DNA of 64,000 nucleotides from JAVBQO01 sp031548885 (GTDB lineage: Bacteria; Patescibacteriota; Saccharimonadia; Saccharimonadales; Saccharimonadaceae), in assembly GCA_031548885.1 (NCBI GenBank), contig JAVBQO010000003.1, forward strand, positions 59,806 through 123,805, in the 5' to 3' direction. Shown here piece after piece: positions 52,789 to 62,075 of the stretch. Under the pieces are notes generated by a model. That model searched no databases and was not told the DNA's origin. It was given only the letters and a program-made list of their open reading frames with translations. The position numbers and the translations under genes were made by a program. Positions within the stretch are counted from its first letter, which is position 1. Every line of letters starts with the position of its first letter.

Positions 52789-55260
52789 TTAGCTGGTTGA
52801 GCTGTCCGGGATCGAGGTCGGGTTTGCTGAACCTGCCGATGTCGCGAGCCAGGTTGGCGAAAGTGGGCCTTGGCTCGCGGTTTGCGTTGCATTCTGCTGG
52901 TTAGCTACGGCAGTCCGCAGTTGTTGTACCAATTTTTCTCGATCTACGCTCTGACGCTTAGTGATAGCACTGATGTCAGTATCGTCTCTGCCTAGGAGCT
53001 CGATGATCTGGTTCATTCTTCCGGGACTTCTACGATATACATCTACAACTAACTGATCAAGCTCGGGCGATGTAGGAACAACCTGCCCACTGTTTTCATG
53101 CAATATCGTGGCTGCTACTTGAGCTACTGCCAAAAGATCCTTTACAAACTCCTCATCGAGACGCTCCTGCTCCGTCGTTTTTGTGACCTCCGGCGACGTG
53201 CCGGCGGGCGCTACCGGTATAGCAGGTTTTTGAATAGCTTTGTTTTGGGTCTTGTTTGACGTAGCGGTAACGACTGGCTTGCCCGTAGGCTTCGGCGGTT
53301 GCGAACCGGACGATCCATTCGAGGACACTACGGCAACTGGTCGAGCCGGTGCAGAGCTGCCGGATGACAATCGGCCTTTTCTCTTGCCATTGACGCCGAA
53401 CGGCGTAGCGCCCGCGAGCGCACCAATACTAAACGCCTGCAAACCAGATATACCACCGTTAGACGCCACTGTTTCGATGCCCGCCGAATTGCCACTAGCG
53501 AATACATTCGTAGCACTTTGCAAAGATTCCTGCGCAGCCGCTACAGCACTATTCGCCGACTCTGTCAGTGTCGCGGCGTAGCTGTCGTGGCTCATGATCT
53601 GGCCGCCATTATTCATCGCGTCAAACAATGCCGCCTGGTGCGAACCGTCCAACGAACCAGCCGGTATATGAACTGTTTCATTTCCATTGACCACGTACAC
53701 GCCCTGCGGATCCGTAACGTCAATATTGAATCCCCACTGGTCGCCCGTTGGCTTGAACGCACTCGGGTCGAAATCACCCCAGGTGTGCAGGCTGATGCCA
53801 CTATCTGGTTGCAATGCTGCATTATGAACAGCGTGCGCACCATCAACAACAGAATTAAGCACGTCCAGATTCGATGGGTTGCCATGCGCATGAGCTAGAC
53901 TATCCCAAGCATATCTGCCAGAATAGTTCTGTACTGAAATGTCAGGCGTATTCGACAGATGCGCGTCTACATTGGCAGAAACGTCAGGCGTACCCGCGCT
54001 GGCATCGTGAAGGCCGGCAGAGTCACTGTGGTCTGTCGACACAGCGATCTCGTGGCCGCCAAACTGCGCCACATAGCCAGCCAGTGCACCACCAGCCAGC
54101 GCACCAGCCAAACCACCGATGATGGCGCTATTCCTCGTACGTTTGATGGTTTCGGATCGCTTCGCGCCAGCATAGAGGTCAGTGTCCATTACCATGTCCA
54201 GCTCAGCGGCGCCGTATGTGGCGTATCGAGCGTCAACATTCTGCTTGGTGTTGTCGAGCGCTCGATTGGCATGAGCCGACAACCAGCCGCGGAATGTACC
54301 CGTTGTAGCACCGCCAAGGCCGCCCATAAACGCGCCTGCAGCCATAGCCGCGCCAGCGCCAGCAGCAAAACCGGATACGATCCCTGCCGCTGCCAGTGCA
54401 GCTCCACCAACCATGATGACCCGTCTAGTTTTTTTGTGCTCCCCGACCCATTTGGCTGCTTGATTCAATTTCGTACCGAACCAATTGGCAACACCCTTGA
54501 CTTTCTCGTCCGCCAGCTCAACGCGGGCTTTCGCAATCTCGTTTTGCGCAGTCAAGGCGAGCTGTAGTCTTTGCGCGGGCTCTAGATTCATCTCATCAAA
54601 CACGCCTTTTAACTGGTCGTTCAACTCCTTCAACTCCTCGACAGAGTTTTTTCGGAGAAACGGACTCTCTTCGATATCTCTCTTGAGGCTAGCGATGTCG
54701 GATATGATTACTTTGGCGGCATCGGGCAGCTCTATTTGCGCTGGAGCAGCTTGTTCCTCTTCGTCATCGCCATCGATACCAAGGGTACTTTTGTATTCCT
54801 CCACGGTTATGATATCCCAGCGTCTAACAAAGACTTCGCGAGTTTGCCGCGCCGCTTTGAGCAGCTTTTCTAATTCCTCTTCGTCCTCAACAATAGCTCT
54901 GTCAACCTTATCAATTTCAGGCTGATCCATGAATCGGAGTATGTTGTTCGTGTTTTCTACCAACTTCTCTAGCTCGACCAGTCGCCCTTCGTCATCCCCA
55001 GCCAATGGCTTGAGCAGGTCGTCGATGTCCATATTCATATCCGCAAGTAATTTGGCTTGGCACGGCTGGCATCTCCTATCGGTGTATCCGGTAAGCTCCT
55101 TTTCGTAAGCTTCAGCTTCTTCTCTAGTAAATTTAGCGGCAACTAGTCGTTGCGCGTCCGCCTTAGCCGCATCATTCAAACGTTCAATCTGCGCTGCTCG
55201 ACCTTGCTTTTCGCCACCGCTTGATGGCGCCATGTTTCCGCCTGAAGGTGTTCCATTCAT
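52789..55260 (-). CDS. Very large membrane protein with two Gly/Ala-rich transmembrane regions
   Basis: 823 aa, not recognised. Cytoplasmic-looking acidic N-terminal 275 residues with coiled coils and a CxxC (RRCQPCQAK, about 63-68); Gly/Ala-rich hydrophobic region about 280-320 (VGGAALAAAGIVSGF...) and another about 378-402 (AIIGGLAGALAGGALAGYV); a middle domain (about 405-590) with many Asp, His and Ser residues (HSDSAGLHDASAGTPDVSANV); a Pro/Ser-rich linker; a helical C-terminus. Glycine-zipper segments are reminiscent of secreted effectors or pore-formers, but that is only an analogy. Ribosome-binding site AAAGGAG, own promoter. Confidence 0.8.
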   Translation of the reverse strand: MNGTPSGGNMAPSSGGEKQGRAAQIERLNDAAKADAQRLVAAKFTREEAEAYEKELTGYTDRRCQPCQAKLLADMNMDIDDLLKPLAGDDEGRLVELEKLVENTNNILRFMDQPEIDKVDRAIVEDEEELEKLLKAARQTREVFVRRWDIITVEEYKSTLGIDGDDEEEQAAPAQIELPDAAKVIISDIASLKRDIEESPFLRKNSVEELKELNDQLKGVFDEMNLEPAQRLQLALTAQNEIAKARVELADEKVKGVANWFGTKLNQAAKWVGEHKKTRRVIMVGGAALAAAGIVSGFAAGAGAAMAAGAFMGGLGGATTGTFRGWLSAHANRALDNTKQNVDARYATYGAAELDMVMDTDLYAGAKRSETIKRTRNSAIIGGLAGALAGGALAGYVAQFGGHEIAVSTDHSDSAGLHDASAGTPDVSANVDAHLSNTPDISVQNYSGRYAWDSLAHAHGNPSNLDVLNSVVDGAHAVHNAALQPDSGISLHTWGDFDPSAFKPTGDQWGFNIDVTDPQGVYVVNGNETVHIPAGSLDGSHQAALFDAMNNGGQIMSHDSYAATLTESANSAVAAAQESLQSATNVFASGNSAGIETVASNGGISGLQAFSIGALAGATPFGVNGKRKGRLSSGSSAPARPVAVVSSNGSSGSQPPKPTGKPVVTATSNKTQNKAIQKPAIPVAPAGTSPEVTKTTEQERLDEEFVKDLLAVAQVAATILHENSGQVVPTSPELDQLVVDVYRRSPGRMNQIIELLGRDDTDISAITKRQSVDREKLVQQLRTAVANQQNATQTASQGPLSPTWLATSAGSANPTSIPDSSTS

Positions 55261-55339
55261 TTAGGTGTGACTCCTTTCTATCCGATCTGGGAAATAAAAT
55301 CTGGTATCAACTTACTCAATTAAATATAGTCTGACCAGA

Positions 55340-55368
55340 ACTTTATCACACTTAATAGAATATGTCAA
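55340..55368 (-). promoter_or_regulatory. Promoter of the 823-aa gene
   Basis: TTGACA and TAAAGT on the minus strand with 17-base spacing. Confidence 0.65.
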
Positions 55369-55423
55369 GCGTATAGACGTTACAGCCAAGTTATCGCACT
55401 TCACACCCGCAGTCTCGGCCTCG

Positions 55424-57190
55424 CTACAACGTCCGCTTCCGCAACTCCCGCGTAAACAACTCCAACTTGTCCCCCTCTTCCACAACCAATTTCCCATGCG
55501 TCAATTTCAGATTCAACCCGCACATTTCGCCCTCGAAAACCTCTTTGGCTTCTTGCTGTTGACGCTGTACCGATGTCAATTCCGCCTCGTTCAGCGCCTC
55601 ATTGGCGCGTATGACCCGCACCAGCAAACCTTTGAAAATTTTGCCGCTTGTCACTTCGCCGCCACAGATAATTTCGTCTTTGGTGGTGCGAAAAACGCCT
55701 TTGACGGTCAAAGTCCCGACCTCTGTTTCGACAACCTCTGGTGCCAACAAATCCTCCATCGCAATTTTTGCGTCGTCCAACAATTCGTAGATGACCTTGT
55801 ACAATCTAATCGAAATTTTGTCACGCGACGCCAGACGTTTTACCTGCGGTGGCAACGCCACGTTGAACCCATAAATAATCGCGTTCGACGACTGAGCCTG
55901 ACGAATGTCGCCTTCCGTGATGTCGCCAACGCCCGACGCAACGATCTTGACCGTGACTTCATCGGTTTCCAACAATTTCAAGCTGTCAACAACAGAGGTC
56001 AGCGATCCCTGCACGTCGGCCTTCACGATGAATACCGCCTCGGCGGTTTCGGCTTTTTTGTGCATCATGCGCAGCAAATCCGACCCGGTAATGTTCGCGT
56101 TCGCCGTCGATCGCATTTTTTCTTCGTAGTTTTTCGCCGCCAACGCACGCGCTTCGCGTTCGTTTTTGGCCTCGCTGACACGGTCGCCAAACGACGGCAC
56201 GACTTTGAATCCCGTCACAGTGGCCGGTGTCGATGGGCCAGCTTCTTTGATCGAATTGCCAGCGTAATCTTGCAAAGTCCTGACGCGGCCGTACGTCGAG
56301 CCCGCCACGAAATATTCGCCGACCGCCAAAACGCCATTTTCTACCAAAATTCGCACCACCGCGCCGCGGCCGTGCTCGACATTCGATTCGATGACCAAAC
56401 CTTCGGCCGGCACGTCGTAGTCCGCCCGCAAATCCTCCATATCAGCCACCAGCAGCACCATGTCGAGCAACTTGTCGATGCCCTGCCCTGTTTTCGCAGA
56501 AACTTCGACCATAACGGTGTCGCCGCCCCATTCCTCCGGGTTCAAGCCGTGTTCCGACGCCAACTGCGTTTTGACCAACTGCGGGTTGGCGGTTTCTTTG
56601 TCCATTTTGTTGATCGCCACAACGATTTTCGCGTTGGCCGTGCGGGCGAATTTGATAGCTTCGATAGTTTGCGGTTTGACGCCGTCGTCGGCCGCCACCA
56701 CGATGATGACAACATCGGTCAGCGTGGCGCCATGTTGCCGCAGCGCCGCGAAAGCCTCGTGGCCGGGCGTGTCCAGCAGCGTGATCGTGCGGTCTTTTCG
56801 CACCGTCTGATACGCCGCGATGTGCTGCGTGATGCCACCGGCTTCGCCTTCGACAACTTTTTTGTTCAAAATCGTGTCGAGTAGCGTCGTTTTGCCGTGG
56901 TCGACGTGACCCATCACAGCGACAATCGGCGGACGAGTTTTCGCATCGGCGGACAATTCACGCTTTTCGGGTTGCGAAACTTCGTTGGCAGCTTTTCGCT
57001 GCAGCTCGACCTCGATGCCGAGCTCCTCGATGATAATCTGCGCCGTTTCAAAATCAATTCGTTGGTTGACGGTCGCCATAATGCCGTTTTTGAACAGTTC
57101 GCCGACCAGTTTCGTGACTGGCAAATCAAGTTTTTCCGCCAATTCCCCAACGGTAATCATTTCTGGTAACTGTAAGATCTTTTCCGACAT
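55424..57190 (-). CDS. infB: Translation initiation factor IF-2 (short form)
   Basis: GTPase that brings fMet-tRNA to the small subunit. 588 aa, short because the long N-terminal extension is missing; a single IF2_N domain (MITVGELAEKLDLPVTKLVGELFKNG) precedes the G domain: GHVDHGKTT (G1), DTPGHEAF (G3), NKMD (G4). Domains II-IV follow (LVIESNVEHGRGAVVRILVENG, VKADVQGSLTSVVDSL, GGEVTSGKIFKGLLVRVIR). Start after GAAAGGAGAAAA. Confidence 0.97.
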   Translation of the reverse strand: MSEKILQLPEMITVGELAEKLDLPVTKLVGELFKNGIMATVNQRIDFETAQIIIEELGIEVELQRKAANEVSQPEKRELSADAKTRPPIVAVMGHVDHGKTTLLDTILNKKVVEGEAGGITQHIAAYQTVRKDRTITLLDTPGHEAFAALRQHGATLTDVVIIVVAADDGVKPQTIEAIKFARTANAKIVVAINKMDKETANPQLVKTQLASEHGLNPEEWGGDTVMVEVSAKTGQGIDKLLDMVLLVADMEDLRADYDVPAEGLVIESNVEHGRGAVVRILVENGVLAVGEYFVAGSTYGRVRTLQDYAGNSIKEAGPSTPATVTGFKVVPSFGDRVSEAKNEREARALAAKNYEEKMRSTANANITGSDLLRMMHKKAETAEAVFIVKADVQGSLTSVVDSLKLLETDEVTVKIVASGVGDITEGDIRQAQSSNAIIYGFNVALPPQVKRLASRDKISIRLYKVIYELLDDAKIAMEDLLAPEVVETEVGTLTVKGVFRTTKDEIICGGEVTSGKIFKGLLVRVIRANEALNEAELTSVQRQQQEAKEVFEGEMCGLNLKLTHGKLVVEEGDKLELFTRELRKRTL

Positions 57191-57324
57191 TTTTCTCCTT
57201 TCGCAAACGAAAACTAGGGTTTGTTCGCTGATGCTCGCCCACGCATTAAATCTGGTTAATTATATCAGATTGGGGAGGTTTTCGCAAAAGTAGCGCAGTC
57301 CTGGCAATCTTTCGCAAAGCAAGC

Positions 57325-58330
57325 CTAGACTATATCCAAGCCCGTACCGCTTGCGCCCACGACGATACGCTTGGATAATCCGAGATATCTGTCGTCAACG
57401 GTCCATGGGGATAAAGAATCGCGCATAGAATCATCAAAGGGTCGCCCTAGGACGGCGTCGTATGTTACCGTAGCCTCAGTCGGCTGTATCACATTTCGCA
57501 ATTGACTTGCCAATTTCTCGCCATCTCCACGGTGGCTCTGCACGAAATCCTCTATTTTAATATAGTCACCATCGTACACGATAATACCGGCAGGTTTTGT
57601 TCCGCAACGAACCAACAATCTAGCCCACGTATCAAGGTCCTGCCTTGCTGCCACCAGGTATAGTATTGTCCACCGGCGCGTACACATTGCTCCCGGACGC
57701 CATACTGTCCAAGAGAGCTTTCTGTGCTAGAATCCTAGCTCTTAATGCCTCCACCCCCTGCTCCCCGCGCTCTTTTTTTGCAAGATATTCACGCTCAAGC
57801 GCGCGAGCATCCGAATACATACCGTAAAACTTTTCCGCATCAATTTTCTGAGGAATCTGCATCATTTCGTACGGCGCTGCCCTATCCGGCATAGCCAATT
57901 GTGACCCATCGGCGAGAATCATTTCCGGCGCGGCCACAAAGCCCGCAAGATGGTATCGTGTTCCGGGCAACGCCTCAATGTCGGAGAGACTCCAAGAAAT
58001 TCCTTCGCTACCGCCTTGGTCGCTGCGCTCACTGGTGTTGATCGCAGCGGCATTCATCAAAAATCCACTCTGCAATATTTTCACGATATTTGCGGTCGTT
58101 GCGCCATGGAACAAAAATGTTCCGCTAGGAAAGTCTCTTTTGATACGCTCGATCCGTCTTTGATTTGGGTTATCGCTATCGATTGCGGCACTGGATATCA
58201 TTTCCACTTGCGAAGCCTCGAATTGTTCAGGTAATTTCATCGTATTCAAAATGTTTTCGATCGGCACTCGAAAATAGCGTTCTCGTCGCGTGCGATCGTC
58301 GATATTCGGGGCAATTGCTAGTTCGGTCAT
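57325..58330 (-). pseudogene. ART-like protein gene split by a frameshift
   Basis: The first part (58330 down to 57632, 232 codons) begins MTELAIAPNIDDRTRRERYF and contains FLFHGATTANIVKILQSGFL and GTRYHLAGFVAAP, resembling the HGT...IL..GF pattern of ADP-ribosyltransferase/PARP-like folds. It ends at TGA. From about 57650 the +1 frame continues as normal-looking protein (ARQDLDTWARLLVRCGTKPAGIIVYDGDYIKIEDF to GTGLDIV, stop at 57325). The overlap is 56 bases and the second frame lacks a good start, so one frameshift in a ~335-codon gene is the simplest reading. Two overlapping genes or an assembly error are alternatives. Confidence 0.6.
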
Positions 58331-58356
58331 TTTTTGTTTTTACTTTCTATGCCGAA

Positions 58357-58385
58357 ATCATACTAAATTTAATCTGTTTTGTCAA
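58357..58385 (-). promoter_or_regulatory. Promoter of the ART-like gene
   Basis: TTGACA and TATGAT on the minus strand with 17-base spacing. From the -10 box on, 16 of 17 bases (58346-58362) equal those at the promoter of the surface protein gene at 22536-22552. Confidence 0.65.
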
Positions 58386-58408
58386 TATATTGACAGCATA
58401 TTCGCAAA

Positions 58409-58433
58409 CAAAAATCCCCGCCGAAACGGGGAT
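58409..58433 (-). terminator. Terminator of rpsA
   Basis: ATCCCCG/CGGGGAT with a 6-base loop and TTTTTG on the minus strand. Confidence 0.85.
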
Positions 58434-58452
58434 CTCGCATTTCGCAAATTCG

Positions 58453-59508
58453 CTATTTCTTCAACGACAACGAAATCTTCCGATTCTCCTTGTCAATCTC
58501 CAAAATTTTGAACGATTTGCGCTCATTCAATTTGAACACCTTTTCCGGATCGGCGTCATCGCCGCCGAGTTCCGAAACATGCACCAACGCTTCGACCGCC
58601 GGGCTGATCTGGACAAACGCGCCGAACGGCGTGATGCGCGTCACCGTGCCTTCAACGTCGTCGCCTTTGGCGAATTTTTCGACTTCTTTCAGCCATGGAT
58701 CTGGGGTCAACTGTTTCATACTGAGGCTCAAGCGATCTTTGTCAATCGCGATGATTTTCGCGTCGACGTTCTGGCCAACTTTCAGATAATCGGCTGGGTT
58801 GTTGACGCGCTCCCAACTGATTTCGCTGATGTGAATCAAGCCTTCGATGCCGTCAACATTGACAAAAGCGCCGAAATCAACCACTCCAGTGATAACGCCT
58901 TTGACGGTGTCGCCGACTTTCATCGATTCGAATCGCTCGCTCAAACCGTCTTTGATGGCTTCTTTTTCGCTAAAAATCAATTTGTTTTGTTTGCGGTCAA
59001 CGTCTAGAACTTGGGCTGTCAAAGGTTTGCCAACCAGCGCGTTCAAACGCTGCAAAATTTCGTCTTTGTCGGCACCGCCCACGCGCGGGTAATGTTCCGC
59101 CGACAATTGCGAAACCGGCATGAAACCGCGCACGCCTTCGAATTCGATCAACAAACCGCCGCGGTTCGCGTCGTATGGCGTGACCTCGATGTTTGTGCCG
59201 GCTTCGACGATTTTTTGGACTTCGTCCCAACCGCGATCTTTCGCGGCTTTTCGCAATGACAACAACGCGTAGCCGTTGTCGAGTTCTGTTTCGACAACAC
59301 TCGCGCCGACTTTGTCGCCAACTTCTAATTTTTTGCCAAAGCCGATTTCGCGGCGCGGCACATAACCGACGCCCAGCGGACCCAAATCAATCAGGATTTC
59401 ATTTTTGCGAACACTCAGAACTGTGCCTTCGACGACTTCGCCGTGCGCCAGCCCAACAACCTGCTGATCCGCCAGCAAATCATCCATTGTAATATTTTTC
59501 GTAGCCAT
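58453..59508 (-). CDS. rpsA: Small ribosomal subunit protein bS1 / S1-domain RNA-binding protein
   Basis: 351 aa with four S1 motifs: GEVVEGTVLSVRKNEILIDLG (about 24-90), a degenerate second repeat (NIEVTPYDANRGGLLIEFEG), GDTVKGVITGVVDFGAFVNVDG (about 185-255) and GDDVEGTVTRITPFGAFVQISP (about 270-345). Four repeats match the short S1 of many non-proteobacteria. S1 helps mRNAs onto the ribosome; with so many apparently leaderless or SD-poor mRNAs here its role may differ from E. coli. Start MATKNITMDDLL, no clear Shine-Dalgarno sequence. Confidence 0.93.
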   Translation of the reverse strand: MATKNITMDDLLADQQVVGLAHGEVVEGTVLSVRKNEILIDLGPLGVGYVPRREIGFGKKLEVGDKVGASVVETELDNGYALLSLRKAAKDRGWDEVQKIVEAGTNIEVTPYDANRGGLLIEFEGVRGFMPVSQLSAEHYPRVGGADKDEILQRLNALVGKPLTAQVLDVDRKQNKLIFSEKEAIKDGLSERFESMKVGDTVKGVITGVVDFGAFVNVDGIEGLIHISEISWERVNNPADYLKVGQNVDAKIIAIDKDRLSLSMKQLTPDPWLKEVEKFAKGDDVEGTVTRITPFGAFVQISPAVEALVHVSELGGDDADPEKVFKLNERKSFKILEIDKENRKISLSLKK

Positions 59509-59669
59509 AAGTTTTCTCGTTTTCACGGTCAGCGAAAACGCAAACTCCTCTATTAAATTTAATATTTACCGCAGCAAGCCACCGCGAAAATGATTCCACG
59601 AAAACTCGCAACGCTTCCCGTCAATTGTACGCCGTTTTACAGATATACGCAAGGCTTTGCGGTCGGTGA

Positions 59670-60170
59670 TTATTTTCGCAGCGCCGCGCGTTCGACTGCC
59701 ACCGTAGATTTTCGCAGCGCCAGCGCCACATATGTCGTCGTCGCCAGACCAATTATCGCGATGATACTGGCGAAAACATCCGTTGGACCGGTCGCAGCAA
59801 TTTCCGCCGGTGCCGTCGCGCCGGTGTCGGCAATGGTCGATTCTGTGTTTGTTCCCGGCAAAGTTTGCGTTTGATTCTGATTCGACGTTTCGGTCGCTGC
59901 TTCAGTCGTTTCGGTCGCGTCCTGCTCTTCTTGTTGCGCATTTGAACTATTTTGTTGTTCATCGGCCGCGTCGCTGGTTTGATCAGTCTGGTCGGTTTGC
60001 GAAATCTGTTGATCGGTCGATTCAGTTTGCGAAGTTTGCTCTGTCGTCATCTGTTCGCTGGCCGGCTGCGCCCGATGCTTCACGAAATAAATCCCGCCCA
60101 CCAACAGCGCCGCCGCCACGACCGCACCAACAATCCACAACACCACGCCGCCTGATTCTTTGCTCTGCAT
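59670..60170 (-). CDS. Low-complexity surface protein with IAATG tail
   Basis: 166 aa. N-terminal signal-anchor (VVLWIVGAVVAAALLVGGIYFV, about 9-30), a Gln/Thr/Ser/Glu-rich linker of about 85 residues without hydrophobics, then AEIAATGPTD, a hydrophobic segment and ALRKSTVAVERAALRK. The tail resembles the IPATG sorting signals of other proteins here. Likely exposed spacer or stalk; function unknown. Confidence 0.7.
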   Translation of the reverse strand: MQSKESGGVVLWIVGAVVAAALLVGGIYFVKHRAQPASEQMTTEQTSQTESTDQQISQTDQTDQTSDAADEQQNSSNAQQEEQDATETTEAATETSNQNQTQTLPGTNTESTIADTGATAPAEIAATGPTDVFASIIAIIGLATTTYVALALRKSTVAVERAALRK

Positions 60171-60258
60171 TTTCGAACTCCGTTTATCCCACCGCAGAAT
60201 TATTAGAGATATTATACAACCGTTCGGCCGCTAGTGCAAACTCTGGTACAATAATCTC

Positions 60259-61074
60259 ATGATTTTGACAGTGGACACCGGGGGAACAAAAACAAGATTG
60301 GCGACATTCAACGACGCAGGTCAGATCGCGCGCGAGTTGCAGTTCGAAACGCCGCGCGACACCGACGAATATATTCGCACGCTGGCCGACACGATCCGGC
60401 GTGAATTTCCAGACAGTTCGGTGGTTTCAGTGGCCGCGCCGGGATTTCTCGATCAAAACGTTACCGGCGTAATAAAGTCCCTTCCCAAATTGGGCTGGAA
60501 AGATTTTCATCTGCTAGAAAAGTTGCAAGCGCAGTTGCCCGGCAAGAAAATCTGGTTCGAAAACGACGCCAACCTAGGCGGGCTAGGCGCGTTCGCCATG
60601 CATGGCCAACCAGTCAAGCGCGGCGTGTACATCACGCTGAGCACCGGAATTGGCGCCGGTTTTGTGGTCAATGGTCAGATTTCGTCCGATTTGCGATACG
60701 CCGAAGTCGGGTTCATGAAACTATACGACGACGGCGAAATGAAAATCTGGGAAAATATCGCCAGCGGCCGAGCTTTTTTCGAAAAAACCGGCAAAATGGG
60801 CAGCGAAGTCGACGATCCGGAAATTTGGCGCAGATACGCCCGCGACGTATTCATCGGTTTTGCGGCAATTATCCCCACGTTTCAGCCAGGGGTCATTTTG
60901 ATCGGCGGCAGCATGGGGACGCATTTCGCGAAATACGGCGCGTTTTTGAACGAAATCATCGACCGCGATTTGCCAGCGGAAGTGGCGCGACCGAAGATTT
61001 TGCCCGCCGAACATCCCGAGCATATCGTTAATTTTGGGGCGAAAATTTATGCCGAACAACAGCTCGCAGAATAG
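60259..61074 (+). CDS. ROK family sugar kinase-like protein
   Basis: 271 aa. Phosphate-1 motif VDTGGTKTRLATF, catalytic region WFENDANLGGLGAFA, phosphate-2 STGIGAGFVVNG and adenosine motif LIGGSMGTH match ROK kinases such as glucokinase. The ROK zinc-binding Cys cluster after the NDAN region is missing (AEVGFMKLYDDGEMKIWENIASG instead), so sugar specificity is uncertain. TACAAT lies 6 bases before the ATG. Overlaps the next gene by 26 bases. Confidence 0.88.
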   Translation: MILTVDTGGTKTRLATFNDAGQIARELQFETPRDTDEYIRTLADTIRREFPDSSVVSVAAPGFLDQNVTGVIKSLPKLGWKDFHLLEKLQAQLPGKKIWFENDANLGGLGAFAMHGQPVKRGVYITLSTGIGAGFVVNGQISSDLRYAEVGFMKLYDDGEMKIWENIASGRAFFEKTGKMGSEVDDPEIWRRYARDVFIGFAAIIPTFQPGVILIGGSMGTHFAKYGAFLNEIIDRDLPAEVARPKILPAEHPEHIVNFGAKIYAEQQLAE

Positions 61075-61513
61075 AAAACTTGCGAAAAAGTTGGCTGATG
61101 ATTTTCCGCAGTTTTCGTTTGTTCCCAGCGAAGCATCTCGCTGGTCACCATCCGAAAAAACGATCCATTTTCAATCTGGAAACGACGTTGATTTGCTGCA
61201 TGAACTCGGCCACGCGCTGCTCGGCCACGACGGTTTTTCGCAGGATGTTGAACTGTTGCGAATCGAACGTGACGCGTGGGAAAAGGCGCGTTCGATCGCA
61301 CCAAAATACGACGTGAAAATTGACGATGACGCTATTGAAAACGCACTCGACGGCTACCGTGATTGGCTACACGCGCGATCGACTTGTCCAACATGCAGCC
61401 AAACCGGCCTGCAATCGGCAAAAACCGGCGTGTATTCGTGCATCAACTGCGACGCGCGATGGACAGCGAACGACGCGCGAAATTGCGGATTGCGGCGACG
61501 CTTGACCGTGTGA
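61049..61513 (+). CDS. Small HExxH protein with zinc ribbon
   Basis: 154 aa starting MPNNSSQNRKLAKK inside the end of the ROK gene. LLHELGHALLGHDGFSQDVELLRIERDAWEKAR is an HExxH motif with a downstream Glu, like ImmA/IrrE-type metallopeptidases; the C-terminus has a four-Cys ribbon (CPTC...CINC). Substrate unknown. The last codon is TGA. Confidence 0.75.
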   Translation: MPNNSSQNRKLAKKLADDFPQFSFVPSEASRWSPSEKTIHFQSGNDVDLLHELGHALLGHDGFSQDVELLRIERDAWEKARSIAPKYDVKIDDDAIENALDGYRDWLHARSTCPTCSQTGLQSAKTGVYSCINCDARWTANDARNCGLRRRLTV

Positions 61514-61525
61514 CTTTTCGCAATC

Positions 61526-61559
61526 AAAAATCGCTCCCATCACAATCGGAGCGATTTTT
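61526..61559. terminator. Bidirectional terminator between convergent genes
   Basis: AAAAATCGCTCC and GGAGCGATTTTT with a 10-base loop; T-runs on both strands. Confidence 0.9.
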
Positions 61560-61572
61560 GGTTTTTCGCAAA

Positions 61573-61809
61573 CTAAGCCGCGAGATCAAAGTCGCTTTTG
61601 ACAGCGATTTTCGTTGCTTTGGCTTTGCCGCGACGGCTGATGCGGCCGCCTTTGGCACCGGCAACTCGCGCTAGATCACGGTTAGCGGCGAAACCACCAG
61701 TGTGGCCGTTTTGGCCGCCTTTGCTACCGATTCGAGCGTAGAAATCTGCGCCGTGGCGTGCCTTGTTTGTTGCTGCTGCTTTTGCGGCACCTGCTTTGGT
61801 TCCTGCCAT
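61573..61809 (-). CDS. KGG-motif small basic protein
   Basis: 78 aa, Ala/Gly/Lys/Arg rich. YARIGSKGGQNGHTGGFAA and VAGAKGGRISRRGKA are KGG motifs found in stress-induced GsiB/YciG-like proteins. Start MAGTKAGAAKAAATNKARHG after AGAGGAGAAAACCCC. Hydrophilic, probably disordered and possibly desiccation/stress related or nucleic-acid binding. It has a strong promoter and a leader of about 85 bases. Confidence 0.8.
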   Translation of the reverse strand: MAGTKAGAAKAAATNKARHGADFYARIGSKGGQNGHTGGFAANRDLARVAGAKGGRISRRGKAKATKIAVKSDFDLAA

Positions 61810-61899
61810 GGGGTTTTCTCCTCTGTTAATTAAAAAGGACGCCAGCTTTACGCAGGACGCCCTCTCTTTTACACCACACATGATATGTGCAATGCTTAC

Positions 61900-61928
61900 A
61901 ATATATCATAGTGCATACGGTTTGTCAA
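61900..61928 (-). promoter_or_regulatory. Consensus promoter of the KGG gene
   Basis: TTGACA and TATATT on the minus strand, 17-base spacing. Confidence 0.75.
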
Positions 61929-62022
61929 TATTTACACGAGCATTTTATGTTGTGAAAAAAGTATTGCAATTATGCTTCTGGTGCGATATTATAGTTGCAG
62001 AACTTAACTGCGAGAAAGTTCA

Positions 62023-62063
62023 CCACTAAAAATGACCTTCGTTATGGAGGTCATTTTTAGTGG
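62023..62063. terminator. Perfect 15-bp hairpin, probable terminator
   Basis: CCACTAAAAATGACC and its exact complement around an 11-base loop, just after the stop of the 155-aa minus-strand gene. Confidence 0.65.
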
Positions 62064-62075
62064 AATGCAAGTAAG

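Noticed and set aside
55496..56884. Plus-strand ORF of 462 codons
   Set aside because: Lies entirely antisense to infB and has a non-protein-like composition.
41577..61863. 12-mer GCAGGACGCCCT shared by the candidate RNA terminator and the KGG leader (61852-61863)
   Set aside because: Flanks differ and the second copy forms no matching hairpin; one shared 12-mer in 64 kb is weak evidence.
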